This document shows, one piece after another, positions 1-10,822 of a stretch of DNA of 64,000 bases. The notes beneath the pieces were generated by a model, which was not told where the DNA came from, ran no database searches, and saw nothing but the letters and a program-made list of their open reading frames with translations. Within the stretch, counting starts at the first letter, position 1. The number at the start of each line of letters is the position of its first letter. Both the position numbers and the translations under genes were made by a program. Source of the DNA: Eutreptiella sp. 'Long Island Sound 2002' (taxonomy: Eukaryota > Euglenozoa > Euglenophyceae > Eutreptiales > Eutreptiaceae); assembly GCA_964036045.1 (NCBI GenBank), contig OZ038379.1, positions 106,966,025-107,030,024 of the forward strand, written 5' to 3'.

Positions 1-1109
1 CCTGGTGGCGGAGTCCCCCGGGTTCACAGAGCTCGGAGCCCCGTCCTTCCCCGGCTTCCCCGTTTCGCCACTCCCCGGTCAGTGCATCAATTCGCAGCCG
101 TGGCTGCGGGCGCTTACCCACTGCGTCGCCCCCCTAATGTGTGGTCGCCCGGGGCGCCGGCGCCGCCGGGCCCGTGCTACTGGCTTGTCGCCAGTGGGAC
201 CCCCTTGGGCTGGCGCGCAGGCTGCCTAGCCCAGGGGTTGGGGCGTGGCGCTGTGCGCCACTACTGCCTTGGCGGGTGCAGTGCCCCGTCTGTGTGTGCG
301 CGGCGCTCGCGGCCGGTTCGGGGGGTTCGGGCCGGTACCTGGTGTTGTGTCTCTCTCTTTTCCCCCTCCCCGCCCCGCGTGTTCGGCGCTGCGTGTGGCG
401 GGCCGTCCCGTCCGGGTGTCCCTTACCCTCGCTCGCTGGTACGCCATTCCACGTGGTCTGTGCGTTCCGCGCGCTCGGTCCGGTTGCCCTTCGGTAGTCC
501 CCGCGTGTCCCTTTCGTGTGTGTGCGCTCGCGCTCTCGCGGTGTCCGCTCCCCCCCCCCCTGGGTGGTGTGGCGTGCGCTCCTCGCGTGGTCCCGGCACT
601 GGGCGCTGGTAGGGCCGTTCCACGTGGTCCGTCCCCATTCGCGTGTCCTGTTCCGGTCCCTTGCTCCGTCTGGCGTGCTTGGGGGGGGGCGGTCCGGTCC
701 CGGTTCCCCCCTACTTGGCTTGGGGTTGTGGGAGTGGCGGCAGGGCGTCCCCGGGGGGGGTGCTTTCTACCGCTGCGAGGGGCGTCTGGGGTCATGCGCT
801 CCCCCTCCCCCGACTGTCCGCCCACTGGGTGGGCTGCCGGGGCCCGCGATCCACGTGTTGTGGGCGCGGGCGTGCGGTTGTGGGGGCCCTGCTCTGTCCC
901 CTCGGCCGGCACGCCCTGTGGGGGCTGCGCGCCGCGGGGCGGGTCCGTGGCGTTCATGTGCTGGGGGGCGGGCGGGGGGGGGGGGGGGGCGTGCGCCGTA
1001 CCCCCCGTTTGTGCGGCCGGGGGGGGGGCTGTAGGGCGGGGGGTCGCTCTGCCTCATTCCGTCCCTCTGCCTTCCCTGGGCAGGCAACAAAGCGGGTGTC
1101 ACTGGCGTT

Positions 1110-1886
1110 GTGCTGTCCATGGGGGGCGTGGCCGCCCATACCACTCCGGTTCGTGCTCACCAGGCTTCTCTGGGTACGATCTGTGCGGCGTCCTGGCGCG
1201 TAGGTGCGGGCTCGCTTGTTCTTCGCGGCCCCCATGGGGGCCGGCGGCTGGGGCGGCGGGGCGGGTCGCGCTCCGGCTCCTCTCTCGGGCGGGGGGGGAC
1301 CATCCCCCCTGCCTCGGGGGCTGGGGGCCGGGGCCCCAGCGGCCCACGGGCCGGTGGGGGGGCGGGGGGGGGGGGTGTCGCGCCGCGGCCTCCCTGCTCC
1401 CCTTCTGGGCGGCGGCCTGCGGTACTCAATCCTGGCCCCCCTCGTGTCGCCGGCGCGCTCCCTTCCGGCGTGTGCATGCGGTCGGGGCCGAAGTGCCGCC
1501 CCGGGGCCCGGGGGGGGGGTGAGGGGCGGTCCGCGGACTGCTCCCGCGGGGGCCCTTGCAGACCTGAACCCCCCCTCTGCCCTCCCTGAGTGGGCTGTGG
1601 TCACGGGAGGGTCATGTGGGGCGCGGTCTCCATACTGTTCCGTTGTGCGCGTTGCCCCGGCACGCCAGTGTGGGCTCGCGGGAGCAGGTCCAGCCGCCGC
1701 TCCCCCCACCGCGTCGCCTTCCCGGCTCCGGGGGGGCGGAGGGCCGCGCCCGTGGCTCCCCAGCTGGGGGGGGTGCAGGGGGGGGGGGGGGGGGGAGTGT
1801 GGGGTGCCCTCTGGTCCCCTGGCGATGCCTCCTGACGGCCGGGGGGGGGGGGCGGCATGGCAGTCCTGGCCCCGGGGGCCAGCCAT
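1110..1886 (+). repeat. Direct repeat of ~0.8 kb, copy 1
   Basis: This copy shares long near-identical stretches with 2,217-3,050. Landmarks are CTGTCCATGGGGGGCGTGG followed by a shared CATACCACTCCGG block, then GAGTGGGCTGTGGT at about 1,587 (copy 2 at about 2,691), and GGTCCCCTGGCGATGCC at about 1,814 (copy 2 at about 2,984). The offset is about 1.1 kb and the copies differ mainly in homopolymer length. Function unknown. Confidence 0.85.
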
Positions 1887-2216
1887 CGGCTGGGGGGTCG
1901 CGCCCTTCCCCCGCCCCCCTCTACCTAGAGCCGAATCCTCGTGCAGGCCCTCGCTGGGGCCCCTCATCCCCCCGGCCGTTGTCGCGCGGCGCTGGCAGGT
2001 CGGGGGCGGCCGTGAGGGTTAGCGGTCAGTGGTTAGCGGGCTGCGGGGCAGCAGGTTCCCTCCCGTGCTCGTTGTCTCCGTACTCCCTCCCGCGGGAGGT
2101 GGCACGCTCTAATGCGTCGCGCCGTGCCATGGGGGGGGCGTGGGTCGGGGGGCCCGGCTCCTCCCCCCACTCTCGCGCATCCGCCGTCTGGGCCATCACC
2201 TGCGCCGCCGCTTGTG

Positions 2217-3050
2217 TACTGTCCATGGGGGGCGTGGCCCCCCATACCACTCCGGTTCGTGCTCACCCGGCTTCTCTGGGTACGATCTGTGCGGCGTCCC
2301 GGTGCCCAGGCGTGGGCCCGCTTGTTCTTCGCGGCCCCCATGTGAGCCGGCGGCTGGGGCGGGGGGGCGGGTCACACTCCGGCTCCCCTCTCGGGCGGGG
2401 GGGGCCCACCCCCCCTGCCTCAGGGGGTGGGGGCCGGGGCCCCCGCGGCTGGCGGGCTGGTGGGGGGGCGGGGGGGGGGGGTGTCGCGCCGCGGCCTCCC
2501 TGTTCTCGTTCCGGGCGGCGGCCTGCGGTACTGCTTTCCGGCCCTCCCCGTGTCACCGGCGCGCTCCCTTCCGGCGCGCGCGTGCGGTCGGGGCTGAAGT
2601 GCCGCCCCGGGGTGGGGGGGGGTGAGGGGCGGCCCGTGGACCGCTCCCCCGGGGGCCCCTGCTGACCTGTACCCCCCCTCTGTCACCTCGGAGTGGGCTG
2701 TGGTTACGGGAGGGTCATGTGGGGCGCGGCCTCCTTCCTGTTCCGTTGTGCACGTTGCTCCTGCACGCCAGTGTGGGTTCGCGGGAGCAGGTCCAGCCGC
2801 CAATGCCCTTACCGCGTCGCCGTTCCTCCCGAGGGGGGGGGCGCCCCCCCGGCCCTGGGGGGGCGGAGGGCCGCGCCTGTGGCTCCCCAGCTGAGGTGGG
2901 TGCGGGGGGGGGGGTGGGGGGGCCGCCCCCCCGCCCGCTCTCGGGCCTGTGTGGGAGGGGGGGGGGAGTGGGGGGGGCCCTTTGGTCCCCTGGCGATGCC
3001 TCCTGTCGGCCAGGGGGGCGGCATGGCAGTCCTGGCCCCGGGGTACAGCC
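2217..3050 (+). repeat. Direct repeat of ~0.8 kb, copy 2
   Basis: Second copy of the repeat at 1,110-1,886, separated from it by about 330 bp of unrelated G-rich sequence. It is slightly longer, mainly because of an extra G/C-run block near 2,830-2,960. Shortly after its end (3,060-3,120) the base composition drops sharply, so this marks the edge of the G-rich block. Confidence 0.85.
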
Positions 3051-3090
3051 CCCCCCCAACAGGAGATAGGCTCAGCCACAACCTATGCCG

Positions 3091-3694
3091 GGTCCCTTTT
3101 AGAAGGAAGCCGGGTAGGGTCCATAGGGCAGTGGGTATTTTTCTGAGTGTCTATTTGTTTGTATATTTCGGTGTCCATTTACTACAGTGCTACATCCATT
3201 TATCAGCCTGTTTCTCAGCTTAACCCCCAAGGTTCAGCCTGTGAGGGGAGTTTAATAAAATGCATGTAGCACACAAAGATGAGCGCGTGCTGAGCTGAAA
3301 AGCGCACGCGCGTTTGTATATGTGTCTGTAATGTAATTAAAATAGAGGCACAGATCACATTGCTACTGTTGCAGAACAACAGGATGAAATTATGTTTCGG
3401 TTGCATTAGATTGTCCATTGCAACAGTGGATTTGGATAATCGGTCGCGGAAAACTGAGTTCAGAGATTTCAAACAAAATTGAATGGATTATGAAAAACAT
3501 CCTGGATATCAACAAAGCCATTACAATTGGTGGTCTGCCTAATGATCCTGCGCAGAAGAGGTTTGTTGTATTCTTGGATCTTCCAGATACAAGACAGTTC
3601 CCAAGTCAAACCACAACAAGTGGTAGCAGACTACTCGGCGGGTTGATCAATAATCGACATCAATCTTCGACGCCGTCCTTGATTTGAACTTGAA
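3091..3694. other. Lower-GC spacer without a recognised gene
   Basis: Ordinary-complexity sequence with clearly lower GC than the flanking block. Short ORFs exist on both strands (85-89 codons) but show no motif. It may hold the 5' flank of the orphan ORF that starts at 3,695. No promoter element could be identified with confidence. Confidence 0.4.
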
Positions 3695-4507
3695 ATGGAG
3701 CGACCCTTCTACGACGCAGCTATACTGCACATTAGCAGAGACCGCCTGTTTCGATCCGACTCGCCGTTGCATCACGAGTTTTCAAGTTCGTTAGAAACGT
3801 TCATCGCAGAGGGCCTCGAAAGTCGGGAAAGCGAGTGGTTTCCATGCATATCTCGTGATCTTCACAGCTTGTCGCATAAGCTTGCAGATACTCAAGCCAA
3901 AGTGATCGAATTGGAACAGCGCATCGATGCGTTGCAGACATCAGCAGCAAATGCTACTGCGGCAACTGATCACCGAGTCGACATTTTGCAGTCCTCGACG
4001 GAGAATGCAGCACAAGCTGCAGTAAGCGAACTTCAACGCCTGGAACATGAACTTTCGCAATGTTATGTCCTTGTCGACGAGTGTGCACAAGTTTCGAGTC
4101 ACCAACCTTCGAGTCGTTTCAAATTTCCACAACAACAACCACAACCACAACCACAGCCATCTCCTTCGAGCTATCCGCAGTATTCACCTTCGAACAACCA
4201 ACCTTATCCACCGCAACAACTGCCTCTACAACCACCTCCCTTCGATCCATCGATGAATCCAGCTCACCTAAAGAACCAAGCCAATCCAGCGAATGCCCTG
4301 AACCCTCGTGCTCCAACATTCGAGATCCTGCGCATACATGCCGCCGCAAGCACAGCAAGGTATAGGCACGGAGAAAGCCACACACACCACCATCAAGGGC
4401 ATCAGTGCGACAACACAAGTACAAGTATGTTACATGCCACGCCACGCCACACAAGAGGGAAAAGCACAACGATAACCACGCTGCCGAAGGTAACCGAAGA
4501 GCTGTAG
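3695..4507 (+). CDS. Orphan ORF, coiled coil plus Gln/Pro-rich tail
   Basis: A 270-codon ATG ORF that I do not recognise. Residues 1-60 are mixed polar. Residues ~55-130 have the heptad-like Leu/Ile/Val spacing and Ala/Glu/Gln content of a coiled coil. Residues ~145-205 are dominated by Gln, Pro and Ser, including a QQQPQPQPQPQP-type run encoded by CAA/CCA repeats. The last ~50 codons run into the R1 tandem repeat and look non-coding, so the true protein may end or splice near position 4,360, where AAG/GTATAG resembles a 5' splice site. The layout (coiled coil then disordered tail) would suit a structural or gag-like protein, but no zinc knuckle or enzyme motif supports that. Composition differs from the GC-rich elements around it. 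Confidence 0.4.
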   Translation: MERPFYDAAILHISRDRLFRSDSPLHHEFSSSLETFIAEGLESRESEWFPCISRDLHSLSHKLADTQAKVIELEQRIDALQTSAANATAATDHRVDILQSSTENAAQAAVSELQRLEHELSQCYVLVDECAQVSSHQPSSRFKFPQQQPQPQPQPSPSSYPQYSPSNNQPYPPQQLPLQPPPFDPSMNPAHLKNQANPANALNPRAPTFEILRIHAAASTARYRHGESHTHHHQGHQCDNTSTSMLHATPRHTRGKSTTITTLPKVTEEL

Positions 4508-5233
4508 CCAAGAGAACATGCCCACCCCCGCACGCACATATGGGGAGCAAAAGGTATGCCCATACTATACTCACACATACAAGCCGCCGCAAGCAAAGCA
4601 AGGTATGCAATGCAACCGAATACATGCAATAAGGGACGCCACGGTGCAGCAAGAAGAAATGAAGGAACAAAAGCACTGAGGGAGCCACACACCACCACCA
4701 ACCAGGTATGGAAAACAAGACCGCCCAAGGCCGCCGCCAACGGAAGGACCGCAAGAGCGTGAGCAAGCAAGAAGGGCGCCGGATGCCAATGAGCGGACGG
4801 GATAGGGCAGGGAAGGGGAGGAATACGCGACACACCACTCAACCCGTGCACACAAACGCAAAGGAACCAACACAACCACGCCCCCCCACACTGTCTCCTC
4901 CCCACAGGGCGCATCCTACAGGGCACCGGCCCACAACAAGTCACACCGGGACCGAGGCGAGGTGAAGGAGACGCAAGAAGAGGCCGCCAACACCGCGGAA
5001 AGAAGAATGGTAACCGAAGAGGTGTAGCCGAGAGAAGATGCCCACCCCCGCATGCATAAGGAGCGAAAGGTATGCCCATACTATACTCACAAATACAAGG
5101 CACCGTAAGCAGGGCAGGCTATGTAATGCAACCAAATACATACACGCGAGAGACGCCGAGAAGAAGCAATAAGGTATGAAGGGGCTAGAAGGAAGAAAGA
5201 AGCGGGAGACAAAAGCACGTGCACAGAGGGAAA
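4489..5233 (+). repeat. R1 dispersed/tandem repeat, left block
   Basis: A block at 4,489-4,640 recurs at about 5,012-5,165, with shared landmarks GTAACCGAAGAG, ATGCCCACCCCCGCA and GGTATGCCCATACTATACTC. The part between about 4,700 and 5,010 recurs on the other side of the LTR element at about 16,220-16,500, with shared landmarks ACAAGACCGCCCAAGGCCGC and GAGGCCGCCAACACCGCGGA. The repeat therefore flanks the LTR retrotransposon on both sides and probably was its insertion target. No coding potential is evident. Confidence 0.75.
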
Positions 5234-5930
5234 GAAAGATGTCCTTGATTTGTGCCCTAGATATTTTGATGAAATCCTGCAGGTTTTGTAGTTGAAAACC
5301 CAAACCAAAGCAGCAAGTAGAGCAAGAACAGGATGTGGATCAAATCAATGATTGGTTTTGGAATCCAGTGTAACACAGAAGGGCTGCAGATAGACAATGC
5401 AGGTTTATACACAAAGATTCAATCACAAATGGATAATACAAAAGATTTTATATGAAAATTGGACTGACTCAGGCCTCCAAGATAGCTTTAGGCACTTCAT
5501 GTGCACTCTTTTGGGTGAAATGGTGCTCGTTAGGAATATGGGGCATAGATGTCAGGCCAACACAGAAAATGACTTGGCCAAGCAACTGTATTCAGAAACA
5601 GTTGAAAAGGAGGACCACAATAAGTGGTAGAAACAATTGAGTATAGGGGTCTTGGGGTGGGAGAGCACTAGGCTTAACCTCCAAGGCCTAAAGCATGAAA
5701 TGCCTATTTTATTTCGGTATATCCTCCATGAAGGAAGGTACCTCTGCTCAGTTGAGTGGTAGGGATGAACTTCATGAAGGGCTAGGGTCACAACCCTAGT
5801 TACTTTGAGAAAGTGTACTTTAGGCTTCAAAAGAGAGATAAAAACACTTAAGTTTGTCTTAGCATCAACAAAAGGGTTTCAAGGGGGGCTTGGCCTGGAT
5901 CAAGCCCTCCAAGAAAGACATGGCAGTGAC
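5234..5930 (-). repeat. 3' LTR
   Basis: Left LTR, downstream for the minus-strand element. It matches 15,494-16,190 base for base in length with scattered substitutions. The shared segment begins at GAAAGATGTCCTTGATT and ends at CATGGCAGTGAC. Immediately to its right lies the purine-rich tract expected upstream of a 3' LTR. An ORF pair inside (5,397-5,640) occurs in both LTRs and is not thought to be coding. Confidence 0.95.
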
Positions 5931-5931
5931 G

Positions 5932-5948
5932 TTTTCTTACTCCCCCCT
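5932..5948 (-). other. Polypurine tract
   Basis: Read on the minus strand this is AGGGGGGAGTAAGAAAA, 16 purines out of 17, directly abutting the 3' LTR. This is where plus-strand DNA synthesis is primed in LTR retrotransposons. The equivalent flank of the 5' LTR (16,191 onwards) lacks the G run. Confidence 0.75.
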
Positions 5949-8425
5949 GGAGTACTAGTTAGCTAAGCTAGTAGGACCAAGGAAAAAGACTCAAATATTC
6001 CCAAAATTACCTCAGAGAATGCATCAAACTTACCAAAAACATCCTCATCACTTCATAGAAGCCTATCACACTGTAGGTACCCTTGAAAAACAGTGTAATG
6101 TCCCGTCGATGGGGTATTCCTCAAAAGTCGCCGGCGTGCGACGAAAACTTTTGTAATAAATTTCGGGGTAGTGGGGTTTGAACCCAGGACTCCCTCCCTA
6201 GAGCACATGTGCTTGCCCACTAGGGTATAGTCGAACACTCTAATGCGGACGGCTATCGCTGCATAAACAGCGTTTTAGTAAACGTCCTGACCAAGGGCCA
6301 GGGCGGAGCAATACTCCCAATGGAGGACACAAATCTCCAGGAGCTGGAAAAAATAGAAAATGTAACCAACAGGGAGTGATTCCCGCGGTTTAGCGGAAGC
6401 GGTTGCGATTTAGCAAGTGAAATCGTTAAAAATCGACGAAACCACGCGGGAAATCGTCATTTTTACACATAACTCAAAGTCGCAGACAAGCGCAAAGGAA
6501 GCGGACTTCAAAAACAAGGTTGCGCAAGCGTAAACGGCTTTTGAAAAAGAAGGTATGAGCTGTAGTTTTTTTCAGTTCTAAAGGAAATGTTTGCACAGTT
6601 GCATCAAAATGTTTATAAACTTCAGAGAAAAGTATTCAAATTCAACCCACACCACAGAGCAGGTGGACAACCCACCTCTCAGGTATGCCAGTGTCATCCC
6701 ACACGCATGACTGCATTCGTGTTGGTTGCTTCGTTAAAACGTTAGGGTTGTCAACGCTGTGTTCGTTGGGGGTTCGGGCGCTCATCTCCTTTGCTCTGCA
6801 CAGGTCAAAACAGGAATGAAAGGTATGCTATGCGAATGGAGCGCGCAGCGCGCAGGTAGGGTCAGAATATGCGCTGTGCTTGCGATGCATGTGCCTAATT
6901 GAGGCATTCACACGCTGTGACGCTTTCCCTGTACCCCAATTCATCCTTGATTTCTCTTCACAGGTAAGGGAAGGAAAGTGTTTGCTCATGTGTAGCCGTA
7001 GCGTTAAGGTAGGGTTGCTTAAAACGCTTAGGCTTGTTTAAAACTCGCACTAGGGTTGCTTTGCGTTCGCTTCACTTCGGCATTCACACGATGCATGGTG
7101 AGTAAGGTAGGTAAGCCCAGGAGGAGCTCACCTCCTGGTTGAATCAATGTGGTCATGGTTCAGCCTCCCTTCCATGCGTGCACACGATGCATTAAAGGGT
7201 AGGCCACGCGAAATGCGCACAGTAAACCTTGTTTAGGTTACCCAGGGGCTCCCCGGTACGTTCTTTAAGAGAACCTGAGGAGTCCCTTAACGCTTGCTTG
7301 CTTGACAGGGCGTGTTTGAGGACAGTGTATTATAGGTCACACTGAGAAGCGTATAACACGTGGAGTGTGGCTTGGTTCCTCAGCCGCAAACACCCCTTCA
7401 TTTGCCTCTGTTGTACAGGTGGGAGAGGTTCAGGGGGATTGGTGTACGCAGCAGCTGCGTTCGGCGGCTACCCATTTTTCTGCCTCAGCAAAACAGGGGC
7501 GCTGATCACACAATCAATTGACTGCGCCTCAGCCAGGAGTGGCGTGGGCAGTTCGACTTCATCGACATCCGCGCTGTGCACGCAACAAGAGCACCCCTTC
7601 CCTCCAAGCCCTAGCAGGGAAACGTGTTATGACGTCCCTGTTAGGCCACAGTTGCTCAGCAGCGCTGTGTTCTCTGGTCTTCTTCACGGGAGGGTCATTA
7701 GGACCCGAAACTCCATCGACAGCAACCCCCAGTAGCGTGTGTAGGGGTCAGGGTCAGCAGGCCTGGCAGGAGCTGAGTGCAAGTGATGAGTGCTCACCCT
7801 GCCTTCGAAGGCCGGTGCTGGCGTTAGTGAGTGTAGTGTAGTGGTGTCTCCTGTCCCGCGTGCTTTTCCACGTTGGCAGGAGAGTGCGTTAGCTTTTGGC
7901 CCTTAGCAAAAATGGGCGTTTTGTATGCCCTTAGCACACTTGGCCACCCCTCCCCTCTCGTAGGTAGGGCTTTTGCCGTCTTCCCCCAAGGATGGGCGCC
8001 AGCACAGAAATTGGGTGCCATAGGAGTGGTAATAGTACCTGATTAGGACCTTCGGTCCGACGTCAGCGAAGCCCGGTCCCCGGGAGCCACGCCGGGGAGA
8101 GATGTGAGACACACACAGACATACGTAGCATACATAGGGGTATTGTAAACCCTGTAAGGAAGGGTAGAACCCCATGGGTCTGGACCAGTCAGGGGTCCTA
8201 ACTGTGGGCTCGCTTGTCCCCAAGGAGGGAAGGCACACCTTGCCTCATAACACCTTGCTTGTCATTCCCCCCTGGTGTAGTAAGCCACCGTTCTTCGTTG
8301 GCTCCCCAAGGTCATTACATTAGGGCAGTCCCCATGCATCACATGGTCAACAAGGCATGGGTCTGCAGGGCACAGACAGGGTCAGTGCAGTGTTCAGCAC
8401 CTGTCAGTAGACTGACACAGGGAAA
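5949..8425. other. 3' non-coding region of the LTR element
   Basis: About 2.5 kb between the pol stop codon and the polypurine tract. It carries no credible protein gene; the ORF at 7,367-7,735 lacks any motif. It contains a tRNA-like sequence near 6,160-6,245 and several polypyrimidine-CAG/GT motifs (about 6,676, 6,803, 6,962 and 7,418). Such a long 3' spacer suggests a degenerate extra ORF or secondary insertions, but I could not identify either. Confidence 0.5.
6160..6245 (-). ncRNA. tRNA-like sequence, possible SINE head
   Basis: On the minus strand the segment at 6,173-6,185 reads GGGTTCAAACCCC, which fits the pol III box B consensus GGTTCRANNCC exactly. About 35 bases upstream lies TACCCTAGTGGGCA, resembling a box A. 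Between them sits the palindrome AGCACATGTGCT in place of a normal anticodon arm. The acceptor ends do not pair well, so this is not a functional tRNA. A tRNA-derived SINE or tRNA pseudogene inserted in the LTR element is the simplest reading. Confidence 0.4.
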
Positions 8426-10822
8426 TTAGTTTTGCTTCTTACGCTGGGACATAGTCTCAGCACGGGTTAGGAGCTGCCCCTCGTTGTTCTCAACAAGGTA
8501 GGTGCAGAAGATAGGGTTGATACTCCCGTCTGGTTGTATGAAGGCTGACATAGGTTCCCAGGTCGCCTCAGATAACCCATAGCCATCCCACAGGGTTAGG
8601 AATTTCCAGCCCTGTTTATACTCGTGGCAAGCAATACCTGCAGCCACGTAGTAACAATCGACTGCCATCTCATCGGCAGTCATCTCTTCGAGTTCGTCTG
8701 CCTCCTCTGGACTGGCAGCGTTCTCTAGGTCTATACGCTCGACCTCACTGTCGCTGAGGCGCCACTCATCCAAAGACAAGTTGTCAGGGGAGTGATAGTG
8801 CCTCAACTGCTTAGGTGCACACAGCAGTTCACCACCTAGACGCCGACTGCACCTGACATGGATCCTGGATCCATCTATCCTGATGATACGATAGGGTCCA
8901 AAGTAAGGGTCCTGTAGGCAGTTACGTGGCCAGGAGGGTAGGCGTGAATGGTGTACCAAAACAACGTCACCAACTTTGAAGCTGGAAGGTCGCCGTAGGC
9001 GGTTCCGTCGGCTCAGTTCACGGTCACGAACGTGTCTCAGGTTAGTCCCAGCCTGGTTAGTCAAAGACTGCTTGTGTTCCAGCCAATCTCCCACAGGGCT
9101 CTTGAAGTCCTCAGGAAAGGGGGTTTTGAAGAACCAAGCAGGTCGTCCTCCATGGAACAGTTCGTGGGGGCTGAAACCCGTAGAAGAGCTCCGCTGTGAG
9201 TTCATGGTCAGCACTGCCCAGGGCACTAGGCGTACCCAGTCCTTGGTACGCTCCTGTTTCATCAGGATTCTTAAGTTTTGCTCCACCACACGGTTCTGTC
9301 TCTCACGGAGAGGGTTAGACGTGTGGGTATAGGGCACACCTGTGGTTACCCCCACGTTGAGGGCATTTAGCACTGATTTGTACCACCCAGTGTCACTGTG
9401 GATGCGTACATCCTCATCAGAGTGCACCTGCTTAGGTGCTCCATAGGGTTCGAACCATTGTTCGACCAACATTTTCACAGTCTGCTCACCTGTGATTTTC
9501 TTATTGCAAGGGAACACACGGGTGAAGCGAGATAGGCCACAGGTGACCACTAGGCAACTATCATAGCCGCCGAAGCGTGGTAGGCCGTGGATGAAATCCA
9601 CGTAGAGAAGAGAGTTAGCACAATAGGGTATGGGTAAGCTGGAGATCAGGCCCCTATCCCTACTGTCGCTCTGCTTGCTGGCATGACAGCCACAAGCATC
9701 CACAATGGTCTGCATACGCGATCTCAGTTCAGTCAGGGTTAGACTAGAGTAGAAACACTCAGGGAAGAAGTCCACTGAGCGATTAGCACCAGTGTGACCA
9801 GAACTGAGATGGGACCACTGTAGGCACCCATCCAGTCGTGCCTCAGGCACCACAATTCGGTCCTCGTAGAAGAGGTACTGATTGTTTTTATACCACTGGT
9901 GCCCGTCAATGACACGGGGTTCGAGACCAGTGCTGAGGGTTTGAAGAATGTCTTCATACTCTGACTGATAGTCGGTTAGACTCCAACCCTCCAGGATTCC
10001 AGCAGTGCGCATGGACAGGTCAAGCTGGACATCCATACGCTGGAAAGCCTCTCTGGCGAGCGCTTCAGAGCTCTCACCTATAAGCGCATCGAAGTTGTTG
10101 CGCGATATATAGTCAGACAGTTCATTCCTTATCCCGGGGATATGATGCACTGTCAGCCTGAACTGGCTCAGGTAAGTCCACCATCGTTTTAGCTTTGCTT
10201 TCTCCGGTGGTGGGCCCTTCTGAAAAGACTTCACAGGCTCCTGGTCACACAGCCAGACAATAGGGTCAGATCCCAGGAGTCGGGATCGTGACGAAAGCAC
10301 CAACATACCGGCCAGGACTTCCTGGTCATAGGTGCTGTAATTGGAACGCGCTTGGTTCCATTTCCAACTCCAGTGTCCCAGTGGCACCAGTCGCCACTCA
10401 CTGGTAGGATAGTCATGTTTCAACGAACCATCACGGTTCAGTCCACTGGTACGATAATGGCAGTGGGTTAGTTCAGCGGGGTTAAGCTCCTGCCATTGGT
10501 AGATCGTACCACCCCCCCCTACATCACTGGCATCAGTGATCAGGACTATCTGGCCCTCAGGGCGGGGTACTCCCAGGCAGTTGGAGGAGGCAATCTTTCT
10601 CTTCAACTCCTGGAAACACTCTTCCTTTCTGGCGGTCCACCTCCAGGGAGTAGTGTTCTTGATAAGGTCAGTGAGGGGGGCAGAAGAGTAAGTAAAATTT
10701 TGGATGTGACGCCGATAGAAATTACAGGCGCCCACAAAACGCCTCACATCGTGTAGACCCTTCTTAGGGTCATCGCAAATCTGGATGTCCTGTAGGGGCT
10801 GCATCTTAGACGCGGCTGGTTT
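8426..10822 (-). CDS. pol 3' part: RNase H, integrase, chromodomain
   Basis: 792 codons from the first in-frame Met at 10,804, with the frame open from 10,822. RNase H: TDASDVGGGG supplies the first Asp, STYDQEVLAGML the Glu, WLCDQEPV the second Asp and NELSDYISR the last acidic residue. Integrase: HLSSGH and ACGC form a variant HHCC finger. The catalytic triad is YVDFIHGLP, VHSDEDVRI and NPLRERQNR, giving the D,D,E pattern. Near the C-terminus, WKFLTLWDGYGLSEATWEP is a good chromodomain core of the kind that targets chromoviruses to chromatin. This is the most intact part of the element, with no internal stop. It joins the RT ORF in the same frame but is cut off from it by two adjacent TGA codons. 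Confidence 0.92.
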   Translation of the reverse strand, partial: KPAASKMQPLQDIQICDDPKKGLHDVRRFVGACNFYRRHIQNFTYSSAPLTDLIKNTTPWRWTARKEECFQELKRKIASSNCLGVPRPEGQIVLITDASDVGGGGTIYQWQELNPAELTHCHYRTSGLNRDGSLKHDYPTSEWRLVPLGHWSWKWNQARSNYSTYDQEVLAGMLVLSSRSRLLGSDPIVWLCDQEPVKSFQKGPPPEKAKLKRWWTYLSQFRLTVHHIPGIRNELSDYISRNNFDALIGESSEALAREAFQRMDVQLDLSMRTAGILEGWSLTDYQSEYEDILQTLSTGLEPRVIDGHQWYKNNQYLFYEDRIVVPEARLDGCLQWSHLSSGHTGANRSVDFFPECFYSSLTLTELRSRMQTIVDACGCHASKQSDSRDRGLISSLPIPYCANSLLYVDFIHGLPRFGGYDSCLVVTCGLSRFTRVFPCNKKITGEQTVKMLVEQWFEPYGAPKQVHSDEDVRIHSDTGWYKSVLNALNVGVTTGVPYTHTSNPLRERQNRVVEQNLRILMKQERTKDWVRLVPWAVLTMNSQRSSSTGFSPHELFHGGRPAWFFKTPFPEDFKSPVGDWLEHKQSLTNQAGTNLRHVRDRELSRRNRLRRPSSFKVGDVVLVHHSRLPSWPRNCLQDPYFGPYRIIRIDGSRIHVRCSRRLGGELLCAPKQLRHYHSPDNLSLDEWRLSDSEVERIDLENAASPEEADELEEMTADEMAVDCYYVAAGIACHEYKQGWKFLTLWDGYGLSEATWEPMSAFIQPDGSINPIFCTYLVENNEGQLLTRAETMSQRKKQN

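Larger units (their letters stand above)
1..3090. other. G-rich non-coding region
   Basis: The plus strand is strongly G-rich, with uninterrupted G runs such as 974-989 (16 G) and 1,778-1,795 (18 G). Many overlapping ORFs are open on both strands, but their products are low-complexity Pro/Gly/Arg/Ala mixtures with no recognisable motif. That is expected when base composition removes stop codons. The region holds the two copies of a ~0.8 kb direct repeat listed separately. I see no gene here. It could be the untranslated part of another LINE of the kind found further right, because those elements have similarly skewed UTRs, but I found no matching coding sequence. Confidence 0.6.

Noticed and set aside
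5397-5890. 77-codon ORF present in both LTRs
   Set aside because: It is duplicated only because the LTRs are duplicated. It is short, without motifs, and runs opposite to the element.
6160-6245. Functional tRNA gene
   Set aside because: Acceptor ends do not pair and the anticodon arm is replaced by a palindrome; kept only as a tRNA-like sequence.
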